A stretch of DNA of 64,000 nt from Methylobacterium sp. J-088. Its GTDB lineage: Bacteria > Pseudomonadota > Alphaproteobacteria > Rhizobiales > Beijerinckiaceae. Shown one piece after another: positions 46,008 to 54,653 of the stretch; the stretch's first letter is position 1; every line of letters starts with the position of its first letter. The stretch is taken from the NCBI RefSeq assembly GCF_022829295.1, contig NZ_JAKSYH010000121.1:28601-92600 (forward strand). The letters are read 5' to 3'. The notes under the pieces were generated by a model. That model saw only the letters and a list, made by a program, of their open reading frames with translations. It was not told where the DNA came from and made no database searches. The position numbers and the translations under genes were made by a program.

Positions 46008-46062
46008 GCGGGCCGGCCCGGGCGTCAGGGCAGCGACCAACTTACTGGTCTTGCCCGACGCC

Positions 46063-46130
46063 TCAGGGCTCTGCCCCGAGACCCCGTCAAAGGGATGATA
46101 TCCCTTTGGAATCTCCCGGTTTCAGATCTT
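46063..46130. repeat. dispersed GC-rich repeat, second copy
   Basis: Has AGGGCTCTGCCCC then ACCCCGTCAAAGGGATGATA and a perfect AAAGGGAT/ATCCCTTT stem. It matches the block order at 15560-15640. It sits between the convergent PilZ and SCO genes and likely serves both as a terminator. Confidence 0.55.
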
Positions 46131-46151
46131 AATCTCCCGGTTTCAGATCTT
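46110..46151. repeat. 21-bp perfect tandem duplication over the SCO stop codon
   Basis: The 21 bases from 46110 to 46130 (beginning AATCTCCCGG and ending TTCAGATCTT) are repeated exactly at 46131-46151. The second copy covers the stop codon and last codons of the SCO gene, and the first copy would supply the same ending. Confidence 0.9.
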
Positions 46152-46724
46152 CTTGGCGAGCTGCGCGGCGGTGTCGGCGGCGGGCCGGGAGAGGTCCAGG
46201 GCGCCGAGGAAGCGGTTCTGCGCGTCCATCACGTACACGATGGCGGTGTGCTCCATCGTGTAGTCGCCGTCCTTACCGGGGACCTTGCGGGCATAGGCGC
46301 GGTACGCCTTCTCGGTGGCGGTGACCTGTTCGGGGCTGCCGGTCAGCCCGGTGATGCGCGGGTCGAAGCTCGACAGATAAGTCTTCAGGCTCGCCGGGTC
46401 GTCGCGCTCGGGATCGACCGTGACGAAGGCCACCCGCATGTTGGCGGCTTTCGGCCCCAGGGCGGCGAGCACGTCCGAGACCTGCTGCAGGGTCGTCGGG
46501 CAGACATCCGGGCAATGGGTGAAGCCGAAGAACACGAGATGCGGCGCACCGGCGAAATCGCGTTCGGTGACGGTGCGGCCGTCCTGATCGACCAGCGTGA
46601 ACGGGCCGCCGACGCCGGGCACGCCCACCGGCGCCTTCTCGGGCATGAACGCGAACACCGCCGCCCCCGTGATGCCGACGAGGCCGAGGCAGAAGGCGAG
46701 GAGCGGGATGAGGGCGCGGCGCAT
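46143..46724 (-). CDS. SCO1/SenC-family copper protein
   Basis: A 193-aa membrane-anchored thioredoxin-fold protein for CuA assembly in cytochrome oxidase or copper redox balance. N-terminal anchor is LIPLLAFCLGLVGITGAAVF. The copper-site motif HCPDVCPT (CxxxC, about residue 75) and the His in YTMEHTAIVYV are present. ATG at 46724 is chosen; the frame is open to 46760. The stop codon lies inside a 21-bp tandem duplication. Confidence 0.94.
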   Translation of the reverse strand: MRRALIPLLAFCLGLVGITGAAVFAFMPEKAPVGVPGVGGPFTLVDQDGRTVTERDFAGAPHLVFFGFTHCPDVCPTTLQQVSDVLAALGPKAANMRVAFVTVDPERDDPASLKTYLSSFDPRITGLTGSPEQVTATEKAYRAYARKVPGKDGDYTMEHTAIVYVMDAQNRFLGALDLSRPAADTAAQLAKKI

Positions 46725-46821
46725 CGTGTCGGACTCCGACCTCGGGACGGAGGTGGGCACAGCACGGAACGCCGCGTGGAGGCAAGCGGGCCCGGTGTCG
46801 CCGGCCCGCTTGCCGCGTCCG

Positions 46822-47325
46822 TCAGGGCTTCTGCGCCGGGTCGCCCGCGGGGTTGGCCGGGGTCGCGCCCTTCGGCGGCTCCTTGCCGAGGTAGATGTAT
46901 TCGGGCGCGGCGCGGAGCTGATCCTTGGTGGTGTCGATCCGGGCCTGGAGGGTCTTGTCGTCGGTCCGGTTGAGCGTGACCACGGAGGGGTCGACCGCGA
47001 CGTATTTCGAGCCGAGGCCCAGGAAGCCGCCGACCCCGATCACCCAGGATTTCACGGCGTTCTTCTCGTCGAGGACGATGTCGGCGATCTGCCCGATCGT
47101 CTCGTTGGCGCCGTTCACCACGCTGGTGCCGATGAGCTTGCTGGCGACCCGGTCGTCCGGGGTCTGGACCACGAAGGTCGGCCGCAGGTTGTCGGCCATG
47201 GTTGCGGGCTGCCCCGGAACCGGGGTGGCGGGGCTGGCGCCGCCCGCATTCGGGGTGGCAGTCTGGGCCGAAGCGGTGGCGAGGCCGGCCAGCAGGAGGG
47301 CCGAGGCGAGGAGTGGTTTGCGCAT
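46822..47325 (-). CDS. exported PRC-barrel protein
   Basis: A 167-aa periplasmic protein with a Sec signal (RKPLLASALLLAGLATASAQ, cut after ASA) and a PRC-barrel domain (about 55-120): ASKLIGTSVVNGANETIGQI then ADIVLDEKNAVKSWVIGVGG and FLGLGSKYVAVD. PRC-barrel proteins of this kind are widespread in Hyphomicrobiales, role unclear, perhaps envelope stress. It is divergent from trmL. Confidence 0.9.
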   Translation of the reverse strand: MRKPLLASALLLAGLATASAQTATPNAGGASPATPVPGQPATMADNLRPTFVVQTPDDRVASKLIGTSVVNGANETIGQIADIVLDEKNAVKSWVIGVGGFLGLGSKYVAVDPSVVTLNRTDDKTLQARIDTTKDQLRAAPEYIYLGKEPPKGATPANPAGDPAQKP

Positions 47326-47503
47326 CGGATCAGGTCTTTCGGTCGTGGGCCGCGGACGCGGGTGGCGCCGCCTTAAGGCTCTGGCGGAGCTTAAGTTCCG
47401 CATGATCTGCCGGGCGCTGTCGAAAGCGCGGCGGTTTGCCGACTGCGCAACGGCGCGGCGGTCCTTTGACGGGGCGGCAACCGCCCGCCACAAAGCCCAG
47501 GCC

Positions 47504-47965
47504 ATGCTGCGCCTCGCCCTCTACCAGCCCGACATCCCCCAGAATACCGGCACGATGCTGCGCATGGCGGCCTGCCTGGGGCTCGCGGTGGAGATCATCG
47601 AGCCCGCGGGCTTCGACGTCTCGGACCGCCACCTGCGCCGCTCGGGACTCGACTACCTCGACCACGTGGTGATCACGCGGCACCGCTCCTTTGCAGCCTT
47701 CGAGGCGTGGCGGGCCGGCGCGGGGTGCAGGCTCGTGCTCGCCACCACGGCGGGCGCCCTGCCCTACACGGCGTTCGCCTTCCGCCCAGACGATTGCCTG
47801 ATGGTCGGGCGCGAATCCGCCGGCGCCCCGGAGGCGGTCCACGCGGCGGCCGAGGCCCGGATCGTGGTGCCGATCCGGCCGGGCCTGCGCTCCCTCAACG
47901 TGGCGGTGGCGGCCGCGATGATCGCCGGCGAGGCGCTGCGGCAGGTGGCGGGGCTCGAGATCTAG
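47504..47965 (+). CDS. trmL: tRNA (cytidine/uridine-34 2'-O)-methyltransferase
   Basis: A 153-aa SPOUT (SpoU-class) methyltransferase that 2'-O-methylates the wobble base of tRNA-Leu. Its length and motifs fit TrmL: PDIPQNTGTMLRMAACLG, VGRESAGAP, and the knotted C-terminus IRPGLRSLNVAVAAAM. The ATG at 47504 is a normal family start. Confidence 0.95.
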   Translation: MLRLALYQPDIPQNTGTMLRMAACLGLAVEIIEPAGFDVSDRHLRRSGLDYLDHVVITRHRSFAAFEAWRAGAGCRLVLATTAGALPYTAFAFRPDDCLMVGRESAGAPEAVHAAAEARIVVPIRPGLRSLNVAVAAAMIAGEALRQVAGLEI

Positions 47966-47969
47966 TGAC

Positions 47970-48030
47970 GTGCCCGATCGCGTTGCCGGCGGGTCGGCCG
48001 CCAAGCCCCTGTCGTGACGCGCGCGATCGC
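47970..48030. repeat. partial dispersed repeat, copy 3
   Basis: GTGCCCGATCGCGTTGC and the later AAGCCCCTGTCGTGACGCGC match the left half of the repeat at 59373-59475. The GAACCGGT stem part is missing. It lies between the convergent trmL and molybdoenzyme genes. Confidence 0.5.
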
Positions 48031-48051
48031 AGGCCACCGGAGAGCGATGGC

Positions 48052-50379
48052 TCAACCCGTGGCGTATTCCAGCTGCGGCTCCAGGACCCGATCGCCGTCG
48101 GCGTGCACCGTGACGGGGATCGCCTTGGCGGCCGGGGTCTTGCTGCCGATCGCGTAATGCCAGATCGGCATCAGCACGTTGCATTCCGGGTAGTAGCCGC
48201 CGATGCAGCCGATCGGGATGTCGTAGGCCACGACCAGCAGCCCCGAAAGCGCCCGGTCGATCCCATCATGGGCCACGGTCCGCAGCGTCACCGGCTGACC
48301 GACCTTGAGCCCGAGGCGGTCGATGTCGGAACGGTTCATCAGCACCACGTTCCGGGTGTTCTTGATGCCCCGGAAGCGGTCGTGATAGCCGTAGACCGTG
48401 GTGTTGAACTGGTCGTTGCTGCGCAGCGTCATCAGCCGCAGGATATCGTGGCCGACATCGGGCATGTCGGCGTCCTCGTCGAGACCGGTCGGTGTGACGA
48501 AGATGGCCCGGCCCGACTCCGTGCGCCATTCCCGCCGCTTCGCCGGCAGGTCGCGCTGGAAGCCGCCCGGTTCCCACATGCGCCGCTCGTAATCCCAGAA
48601 CGAATCCGGCAGCGTCTCGCCGATCTCCCTGCGAATCTCCGCGTAATCGTCGCTGTACAGGTCCCAGCGCACGCGCGGGTTGGGGTCGAGCACCCGCTGC
48701 GCCAATTCGCAGATCAGCCGGATCTCGCCGATCAGGTGCGGCGAGGCCGGGCGCCGGACGCCGCGGTTGCCGTGGACGCAGGCCGAGGTGTCCTCCATCG
48801 AGAGCATCTGCTGGCCCTTGGCGGTCTCGATGATCTCCAGGCGGCTGATGACCGGCAGGATGTAGCTGATCGTGCCGGGCAGCAGCGCGGTGCGGTTGAG
48901 CTTGGTGATCACGTTCACGGTCAGCCGCTGACGGCGCCACGCCGGCTCCATCTGGCCGTGATCGGGGATCGCCCGGGCGAAGTTGCCGCCCAGCATGATG
49001 AAGGCCCGGACCTCGTCCCGCAGGATCGCTTCGCAGGCCTCCACGGTGTTGTAGCCCGCTTCGCGCGGCGGCTCGAAGTGGAACTGCTGCCCCAGGCGAT
49101 CCAGGTCGAACAGCTCGGGCTTCTCGGTGATGCCCATCGTGCGCTGCCCCTGCACGTTGGAGTGGCCGCGGATCGGGCAGATCCCGGCGCCGTCGCGGCC
49201 AATATTGCCGCGCATCAGCAGGAGGTTGACCAGCATCTGCACGGTCTCGACCCCGGCCTGATGCTGCGTCAGCCCCATGCCGTAGACGCCGATGACCGCC
49301 CGGGAATGGCAGTAGACGTGGGCGGTCGATTCCATGTCGGCCCGGTGCAGGCCCGAGCGGCGCTCGAGTTCGTCCCAGTCCTGGACGCGCAACCAGTCGG
49401 CGAAGGTCTCGAATCCGTTCGTGTTGTCGCGGATGAAGTCCTCGTCGAGGATGGAATCGCCCTTGGCCTTGGCCGCGTCATGCGTGGCGAGCACCGCCTT
49501 GCAGATGCCCGCAAGGGCCGCGAGATCGCCGCCCGCCTTCACCTGGTGGTATTGCGAGCTGATCCGGGTCGCCTTGCCGGTGAGCATCTCGGAGGGCGAT
49601 TGCGGGTTGAGGAAGCGCTCCAGCCCGCGTTCGCGCAGGGGGTTGTAGGTGATGATCGGAACGCCGCGCCGGCTCGCCTCCTGGAGGGGATGCAGCATCC
49701 GCGGCGCGTTGCTGCCGGGATTCTGGCCGAAGAACATGATGCAGTCGGACTTGGCGAAGTCGTCGAGCGTCACGCTTCCGACCGCCTGGCCGATGCTGAC
49801 CGGCAGGGCCACCGAGGTCGTCTCGTGGCACATGTTGGACGAGTCCGGCAGGTTGTTGTTGCCGTAGAGCCGGGCGAAGAGCTGGTAGAGATAGCTCGCC
49901 TCGTTCGAGAGGCGCCCGGAGCTGTAGAAGACCGCGCCCTTCTTCCGGTCCTCGACGGCCCGCAACTCACCGGCGATCTCATCGACCGCGTGGCCCCAGG
50001 AGACCTGCACGTATGTGTCAGTCGCCGCATCGTAGCGGAGCGGGTGGGTCAGGCGTCCGGTCTGCTCCAGCTGGTAGTCGTCCCAGCCGAGCAGCTCGGT
50101 GACCGTGTGGGTGGCGAAGAAATCCGGCGTGCAGCGATGGGCTGTGAGTTCCCAGGCCACGGCCTTCGCGCCGTTCTCGCAGAACTCGAAGGGGAGAGGG
50201 CTCGCCGGCTTCACCCAGGCGCAGCTGTTGCACTGGTAGCCGTCGACCTTGTTGTGCCGGCTCAGCACGATCGGACCGCTCGCCAGCACGCCTTCGCGCT
50301 TCAGGATGGTCCCGACCGAGAGGGCGGAGCCCCATCCCCCGGATGGCAGGCGGTACGGCTTGAATTGGGGCTTGTCCAA
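48052..50379 (-). CDS. FdhF/YdeP-family molybdopterin oxidoreductase (formate dehydrogenase-like)
   Basis: A 775-aa molybdoenzyme. The N-terminus has Fe-S ligands C50 and C53 (GYQCNSCAWVKP) and C67 (FEFCENGAKA). The likely Mo-ligand Cys is in DSSNMCHETTS (C184). Later, QNPGSNAPRMLHPLQEASRR and the C-terminal molydopterin-binding domain (MTLRSNDQFNTTVYGY) fit the FdhF/YdeP family. Methylobacterium extorquens FDH4 is, from memory, of this family; the match was not checked. Start is a TTG preceded by GGAG at 9 bases. A small membrane protein gene is divergent 120 bases away. Confidence 0.9.
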   Translation of the reverse strand: MDKPQFKPYRLPSGGWGSALSVGTILKREGVLASGPIVLSRHNKVDGYQCNSCAWVKPASPLPFEFCENGAKAVAWELTAHRCTPDFFATHTVTELLGWDDYQLEQTGRLTHPLRYDAATDTYVQVSWGHAVDEIAGELRAVEDRKKGAVFYSSGRLSNEASYLYQLFARLYGNNNLPDSSNMCHETTSVALPVSIGQAVGSVTLDDFAKSDCIMFFGQNPGSNAPRMLHPLQEASRRGVPIITYNPLRERGLERFLNPQSPSEMLTGKATRISSQYHQVKAGGDLAALAGICKAVLATHDAAKAKGDSILDEDFIRDNTNGFETFADWLRVQDWDELERRSGLHRADMESTAHVYCHSRAVIGVYGMGLTQHQAGVETVQMLVNLLLMRGNIGRDGAGICPIRGHSNVQGQRTMGITEKPELFDLDRLGQQFHFEPPREAGYNTVEACEAILRDEVRAFIMLGGNFARAIPDHGQMEPAWRRQRLTVNVITKLNRTALLPGTISYILPVISRLEIIETAKGQQMLSMEDTSACVHGNRGVRRPASPHLIGEIRLICELAQRVLDPNPRVRWDLYSDDYAEIRREIGETLPDSFWDYERRMWEPGGFQRDLPAKRREWRTESGRAIFVTPTGLDEDADMPDVGHDILRLMTLRSNDQFNTTVYGYHDRFRGIKNTRNVVLMNRSDIDRLGLKVGQPVTLRTVAHDGIDRALSGLLVVAYDIPIGCIGGYYPECNVLMPIWHYAIGSKTPAAKAIPVTVHADGDRVLEPQLEYATG

Positions 50380-50499
50380 GAGGGATGTCTCCGGGCCGAT
50401 GCATCCAGGGATACACGAGCGACGTCACAGCGTTCTCCGTCGAAACCGCGGACACCGAGCTTTGTTCGCGAGAATTATTGAAACTTAACGGAGGTTAGT

Positions 50500-50754
50500 T
50501 TGATCATCAGCCGGGACTACTTGCTGAAGAAGCCGTCGGGTCCTTCGGCGCCGAAGCTGTTCCTCGATACCCAGGTGGTGCCGCTCGCCGCCAATCTCGC
50601 GGGGGCCGTGGAGGTGGCGCTCGACCGCGCCGCAGCGCGCACGGGCGTCCGCCCAGCCGTGATCCTGGCCGGCGCGACGGGCCTGATCGGTCTCGGCCTG
50701 TTCCGTCTGCTCACGCACCGGGCCCCGGCATACCGGCGAAGCGCGCACGGCTAA
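50500..50754 (+). CDS. small membrane protein divergent from the molybdoenzyme
   Basis: An 84-aa protein with a hydrophobic helix near the C-terminus (AVILAGATGLIGLGLFRLL). The N-terminal part is helical and basic (ISRDYLLKKPSGPSAPKLF). Start is TTG with a strong GGAGG ribosome site at 6 bases, the only good start. No family was recognised. It shares a divergent promoter region with the FdhF/YdeP gene, so co-regulation is possible. Confidence 0.6.
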   Translation: MIISRDYLLKKPSGPSAPKLFLDTQVVPLAANLAGAVEVALDRAAARTGVRPAVILAGATGLIGLGLFRLLTHRAPAYRRSAHG

Positions 50755-50964
50755 GCGCTCGTTCGAGACGACGAGGCCCAACCCGCGGTGGCTGGGGTGC
50801 CCCGACCGCTCGCCTCTCATCGGGAAGCCGATCGTGTCCGATCGCGGCCCGTCCATAGGGCCGCCCACCACCAGCAAGGGCCGGTGGATGCCCGGCACCT
50901 CCCTGAATGCTCCGATCCGCGTCCGTCGGGGCGCCGCCGCCGCCGGCGCGCGGCTCGACCACCC

Positions 50965-51270
50965 CTACTTGGCGGCGGCGCCCTGCACGCGGCTGATCGA
51001 CGAGGTCGAGTGAGTATGGACGCCGATCGCCGCGGCGCATGACGGGTCCCCGTCCGCGGCCAAGCTCGTCGCGGTCGCCTGGAAGGCGGCGGTCTGCGGC
51101 ACGGACTCGGCTTCGAACTCAGCCTGAGCCGCCTCCTCGGCCAGCCGCCGGCGCTCCTCGGCGTAGCCCCCCGCGATGACGAGATCGACCAGCCGCCGGG
51201 TCAGCCGGAAGGCCAGCCAGAACAGGGCGAGGCAGAGCAGCGTCGCGGCGGCGGCCTTGAGCGGGTCCAC
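50965..51270 (-). CDS. small membrane-anchored hypothetical protein
   Basis: A 101-aa protein with an N-terminal helix (AAAATLLCLALFWLAFRLTR) and then a charged helical segment (AEERRRLAEEAAQAEFEAES). The rest is Ala/Ser-rich. The ATG at 51270 is a natural start, with a GGAGA ribosome site upstream. Unknown role. Confidence 0.6.
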   Translation of the reverse strand: MDPLKAAAATLLCLALFWLAFRLTRRLVDLVIAGGYAEERRRLAEEAAQAEFEAESVPQTAAFQATATSLAADGDPSCAAAIGVHTHSTSSISRVQGAAAK

Positions 51271-51529
51271 GGCGTTCTCCGGTGGTGTCTCCCGATGCGT
51301 GAGGCCTCATAGGGCCGCGGGCGGCCGCGAGGCAATTGGACTTGGCTCCAAGATCGGCTCCAAGATCGGATCACGCATGGTCGGTCCCTTGCGTACACCG
51401 CCGTCCCGGACGTCTTGCATGAAGCGATGAGTCCGGCTTCCGAACCGCACGCCGCAGCCGCAACGAGGCGCGGCGAGCAGACCGGTCGACCAGTCGCGGT
51501 ATGCTGCGGACGCGCGGCGTATTCGGGGC

Positions 51530-51735
51530 ACAAATATTGTACTTGGTGATATATTGTTTTAAATGAAACCTGTTGAAAATTGACCGATATCCAACAACAG
51601 AGCAATTTATAATACACACCCAGCCAACGAAGCAATGTTAATTAATTATTATTGATATCGCAAAAAGTATACAGTATGAGGCTCTCCCGCCGACACGCCG
51701 GGTGGCGGTGTACAGCATCCACGCTCTGACTTCGC
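51530..51735 (+). promoter_or_regulatory. AT-rich promoter island of the AraC-family gene
   Basis: About 140 bases (51530-51670) with far lower GC than the surroundings, including runs such as GGTGATATATTGTTTTAAAT and TTAATTAATTATTATTGATA. It lies directly before the AraC-type gene. The low GC and A-tracts fit H-NS/MucR-silenced or recently acquired DNA. The left part (51271-51530) holds no gene. Confidence 0.5.
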
Positions 51736-52737
51736 ATGCAGACGCTCTTCTCGACGGATGGAGTGCACCCCAAGAATGCCTTCCGCCTATGGCGGGAGAT
51801 GGTCTGCGAGCGGCTGGTGCCGGCCGACCTGCGGATCCTCGACGACGTCCCGTTCCAGGGCCGGATGGATGTGACGGGCATCGGCCCGCTGCTGATCTCG
51901 CACTTCTCGCACACGACGATGCGAACCGAGGCGACGGCCGACACGGTCCGGCGCAACGGCCGGCACGACCGGGTTTACGCGATCATGCGGATTTCCGGCC
52001 AAGATACCATGCAGCAAGGCGACCAAGAGGCGGTGAGCCGCGCGGGTGATTTCATCGTCGTCGACGCTCGCCCCGCCGTCTTCCAAACGGAGACGGGCAG
52101 CGCCCTGGTTCTCGACCTGCCGCGCGAGCGTTTCGAGGCGGTGCTGGGCCCGTCCCGGCTGTTCAGCGCCCTCACGGTCAGCGCGGATCTCGCCTCCACG
52201 ACCCTGGCACGGACCTATATCCAAGAGCTGGTCCGGGTGGGTGACCAGCTCACGCCAGACGCGTCCGCGCGCATGGCGTCGATCGGGAGCGACCTGCTCA
52301 TGGCGAGCCTCGCGGAGCGGCTCGCGCAGGAGGTGCCGCGCTCCACCCACGGCACCGTCACGGTCCAGCGCGCCAAAGCCTATATCGAGGCGAACCTGAG
52401 CGACCAGACCCTCGACCCGCCTCAGCTCGCCGTTGCGGTCGGCGTCTCCCTGCGTCGCCTTCAGGAACTGTTCCACGAGCGCGGCCGGCACATCTCCGAC
52501 TATATCTGGGAGCGCCGCCTGGAGGTGGCGGCCAGGCGCCTGATCGATCCGGCCTGCGCCCACCTCTCGATCGGCCTGCTGGCCTACGGGAGCGGCTTCA
52601 CCAGCCAGGCCCATTTCGCCCGCCGCTTCAAGGAGCGCCACGGCCTGACGCCGACGGAGTTCCGGCAGGCGTCCCGGCAGACCTCGACCGATGCGCGGCC
52701 CCGGAAGCGACCCGCGCGCATCCAGGGGCTCATCTGA
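51736..52737 (+). CDS. AraC-family transcriptional regulator
   Basis: A 333-aa regulator. The N-terminal 190 residues match the AraC-binding-like domain (cupin_6 type, with VYAIMRISGQDTMQQGDQEA and AGDFIVVDARPAVFQTE). The C-terminal double HTH shows DPPQLAVAVGVSLRRLQELF and SIGLLAYGSGFTSQAHFARR then FKERHGLTPTEFRQ, the classic AraC signature. It probably activates a nearby or remote catabolic or stress gene. Its promoter is an AT-rich island. Confidence 0.9.
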   Translation: MQTLFSTDGVHPKNAFRLWREMVCERLVPADLRILDDVPFQGRMDVTGIGPLLISHFSHTTMRTEATADTVRRNGRHDRVYAIMRISGQDTMQQGDQEAVSRAGDFIVVDARPAVFQTETGSALVLDLPRERFEAVLGPSRLFSALTVSADLASTTLARTYIQELVRVGDQLTPDASARMASIGSDLLMASLAERLAQEVPRSTHGTVTVQRAKAYIEANLSDQTLDPPQLAVAVGVSLRRLQELFHERGRHISDYIWERRLEVAARRLIDPACAHLSIGLLAYGSGFTSQAHFARRFKERHGLTPTEFRQASRQTSTDARPRKRPARIQGLI

Positions 52738-52890
52738 CGACGGCGGCACTGGCGCGTCCCTGGGTCGCTTCGCGCGGCAGCCGAAGACCGTGTTGAAGGG
52801 ATCGTCCGGCGCCGGAACCCGGATCGTGGTATCGCGCCCCGGCCGGGCCACGCGGTCCGGCGACCGGACCCGGCCGGGTCCGGCAACCGG

Positions 52891-53142
52891 ATGCCCTCGA
52901 TCAGGCGGATGCCCTTGCGCGAAACCTTCCACATCGAAGTCCTCGGACCGGAGCCGGGCGAGATCCAGACGCGGATCTCGGTGCGGGTTGGCAGCCTGGA
53001 GACCGCGCAGGAACGGGCGCTGCGCCTGTTCGCCCGGGCTCGGGTGCCGCAGCGTTCGGGCGAGCCGGCCGAGGCTGTCCGCGTGATCGACGGCGCCGGG
53101 CGCGAGGTCTTCTACCGCACGCGGTTCGACGCGGGAGATTGA
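52891..53142 (+). CDS. hypothetical protein
   Basis: An 83-aa protein of mixed strand-helix pattern (TFHIEVLGPEPGEIQTRISV then SLETAQERALRLFARARVP). It has no signal or helix. An ATG at 52909 (MPLRETFHIEVL) is an alternative start. It overlaps nothing and lies 5 bases before the start of the next gene, so the pair is likely cotranscribed. Confidence 0.6.
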   Translation: MPSIRRMPLRETFHIEVLGPEPGEIQTRISVRVGSLETAQERALRLFARARVPQRSGEPAEAVRVIDGAGREVFYRTRFDAGD

Positions 53143-53147
53143 GGCGG

Positions 53148-53501
53148 ATGCGTGTGCTGATCCTGCCGGGGCTGGTTCTGCTGGCCTGCGGGCTGTTCCT
53201 GCGCAGCTACACCCTGCCCCCGGCCCCGGACCGGCGGGGCGGCACCACGCTGTTGCTGACCTGGCCGAACCGCCCGATCTTCGGCAGCCCCCGCGCCGAT
53301 TGCATCGCAGGACCGGCCGACCAGACGGTCCTGCCCTGCCTGATCGCCTCGGTCGCCCGCGCCCGCGACGACGGGATCGTCCTGGTCCAGCTCCCCTTCA
53401 GTCCGACCTGCTACGACCTGTCCGGGCGCGTCGCCGTCATGGGTCGCGACCCGGCGCAGACCCAGGCGCGGCTGGCGCAGATCGCCCGCTTCGGCTGGTA
53501 A
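53148..53501 (+). CDS. hypothetical protein with signal anchor
   Basis: A 117-aa protein with an N-terminal hydrophobic helix (VLILPGLVLLACGLFL). The mature part contains paired Cys residues (DCIAGPADQTVLPCLIA, and CYDLSGR), fitting an exported disulphide-bonded protein. Function unknown. Its last 65 bases overlap the 3' end of the convergent GNAT gene. Confidence 0.55.
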   Translation: MRVLILPGLVLLACGLFLRSYTLPPAPDRRGGTTLLLTWPNRPIFGSPRADCIAGPADQTVLPCLIASVARARDDGIVLVQLPFSPTCYDLSGRVAVMGRDPAQTQARLAQIARFGW

Positions 53502-54645
53502 GCCGCCGCCCGGTGAGGCGCGCCTGGGCGACGCGCTCCCGGAGACGCTCCAGCGCCCGGGCCACCGGGAAGAGGGGATCGTGCCCCGCCGCGACCAGAA
53601 GATGGGCGATCATCCGCCGCTCGGTCCAGAACAGCGAGCCGAGGGCGAAATCCGGCGGCGCGCAGGAATCGATCCGGTCGAGCGCCCACCCGCCCGACGC
53701 CACCGTCTCGGTCAGGCGGTGGACCAGCTGGACCCCGGGGGCGGCCTCCGGCTCCGCCTCGTCGTGGACGATCTTCAGCACCCAGGCCTCGGAGCCGGTG
53801 ACCGGCAGGATCAGGGAGGCGAGCGTCCGGTCCGCCCGGCGCAAACGCGCGATCCGCACCCGCCCCTCGGCGCCCAGATCGGCCAGGGCGGCGCGCAGGA
53901 AGGCGACCTCCGCCGGCCGCTGGCCGAGGCCGGTGCCCGCCCGCCCCTTCCAGCCAGCCGCTTCGAGGGCGACGTGCTCGGTGAGCGCGCGATCGAGGGC
54001 GGCGGGCGTGTCGAGCATGTCGAACGCCACGGCGCCCTCTACCTCCAGGCGCGCATGGGCCCGGCGCAGCTTGCGCCGCCGCTGGCCCGAGAGGTGGCCG
54101 AGATAGGAGGCCCGCGCCTCCGGGGCCTGGGCGCTGAGGTCGAGCAGGCCGCGCCTGTGCGGCCAGTAGGCGGCGCGGGCGGCGCCCCGCGCCGCCAGGA
54201 GATCCGCGAGGAGCCCGTCCGCGGGGGCGTTCGGCAGGAGGAGCCGCGGCGGCAGGCCGAGAGCGCGCGGAGCGGCGAGGAGGCCGGCCAACGCCGCCTC
54301 CGGCCCAGCGCCGTCGAGGAGCGGGGCGCCGAAGGGGCAGTAGCCGTGGGTCCAGCCCATCAGCACCGGCAGCGGCAGGCCCCAGCGCCACCGCGAGACA
54401 CGGAACGGCCAAGCGGCGTGGAACCGCGCGCCCAATGCCTCGGGGGGCCGGTCGGCCACGATCAACAGGCGCACCCCGGCGCCGAAGGCGTCGCGGGCGG
54501 CGAGCGCGTAGCCCGCCTCGTAGAACGGGTTCCGGATAGCGGACCCGTCCCCCAGCGCCCGCCAGGCCGGGATCCAGGGCGCCGCCGGATCGAGGGGCCG
54601 GATCGCCGCGACGAGGCCGTGCGGGAGCGTGGCGGTGTCCGGCAT
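53437..54645 (-). CDS. CelD-like GNAT acetyltransferase (exopolysaccharide-associated)
   Basis: A 402-aa GNAT of the PF13480 (CelD/BcsL) type, common in exopolysaccharide clusters. Blocks include AYWPHRRGLLDLSAQAPEAR, SGQRRRKLRRAHARLEVEGA, and the acyl-CoA region LASLILPVTGSEAWVLKIVH. The ATG at 54645 is preferred; a fused frame upstream is not real. It starts 8 bases after the flippase stop on the same strand, so a flippase-acetyltransferase operon is likely. The 3' end overlaps the opposite gene. Confidence 0.82.
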   Translation of the reverse strand: MPDTATLPHGLVAAIRPLDPAAPWIPAWRALGDGSAIRNPFYEAGYALAARDAFGAGVRLLIVADRPPEALGARFHAAWPFRVSRWRWGLPLPVLMGWTHGYCPFGAPLLDGAGPEAALAGLLAAPRALGLPPRLLLPNAPADGLLADLLAARGAARAAYWPHRRGLLDLSAQAPEARASYLGHLSGQRRRKLRRAHARLEVEGAVAFDMLDTPAALDRALTEHVALEAAGWKGRAGTGLGQRPAEVAFLRAALADLGAEGRVRIARLRRADRTLASLILPVTGSEAWVLKIVHDEAEPEAAPGVQLVHRLTETVASGGWALDRIDSCAPPDFALGSLFWTERRMIAHLLVAAGHDPLFPVARALERLRERVAQARLTGRRLTSRSGRSAPAAPGSAPGRDP

Positions 54646-54653
54646 GGGCTCCG

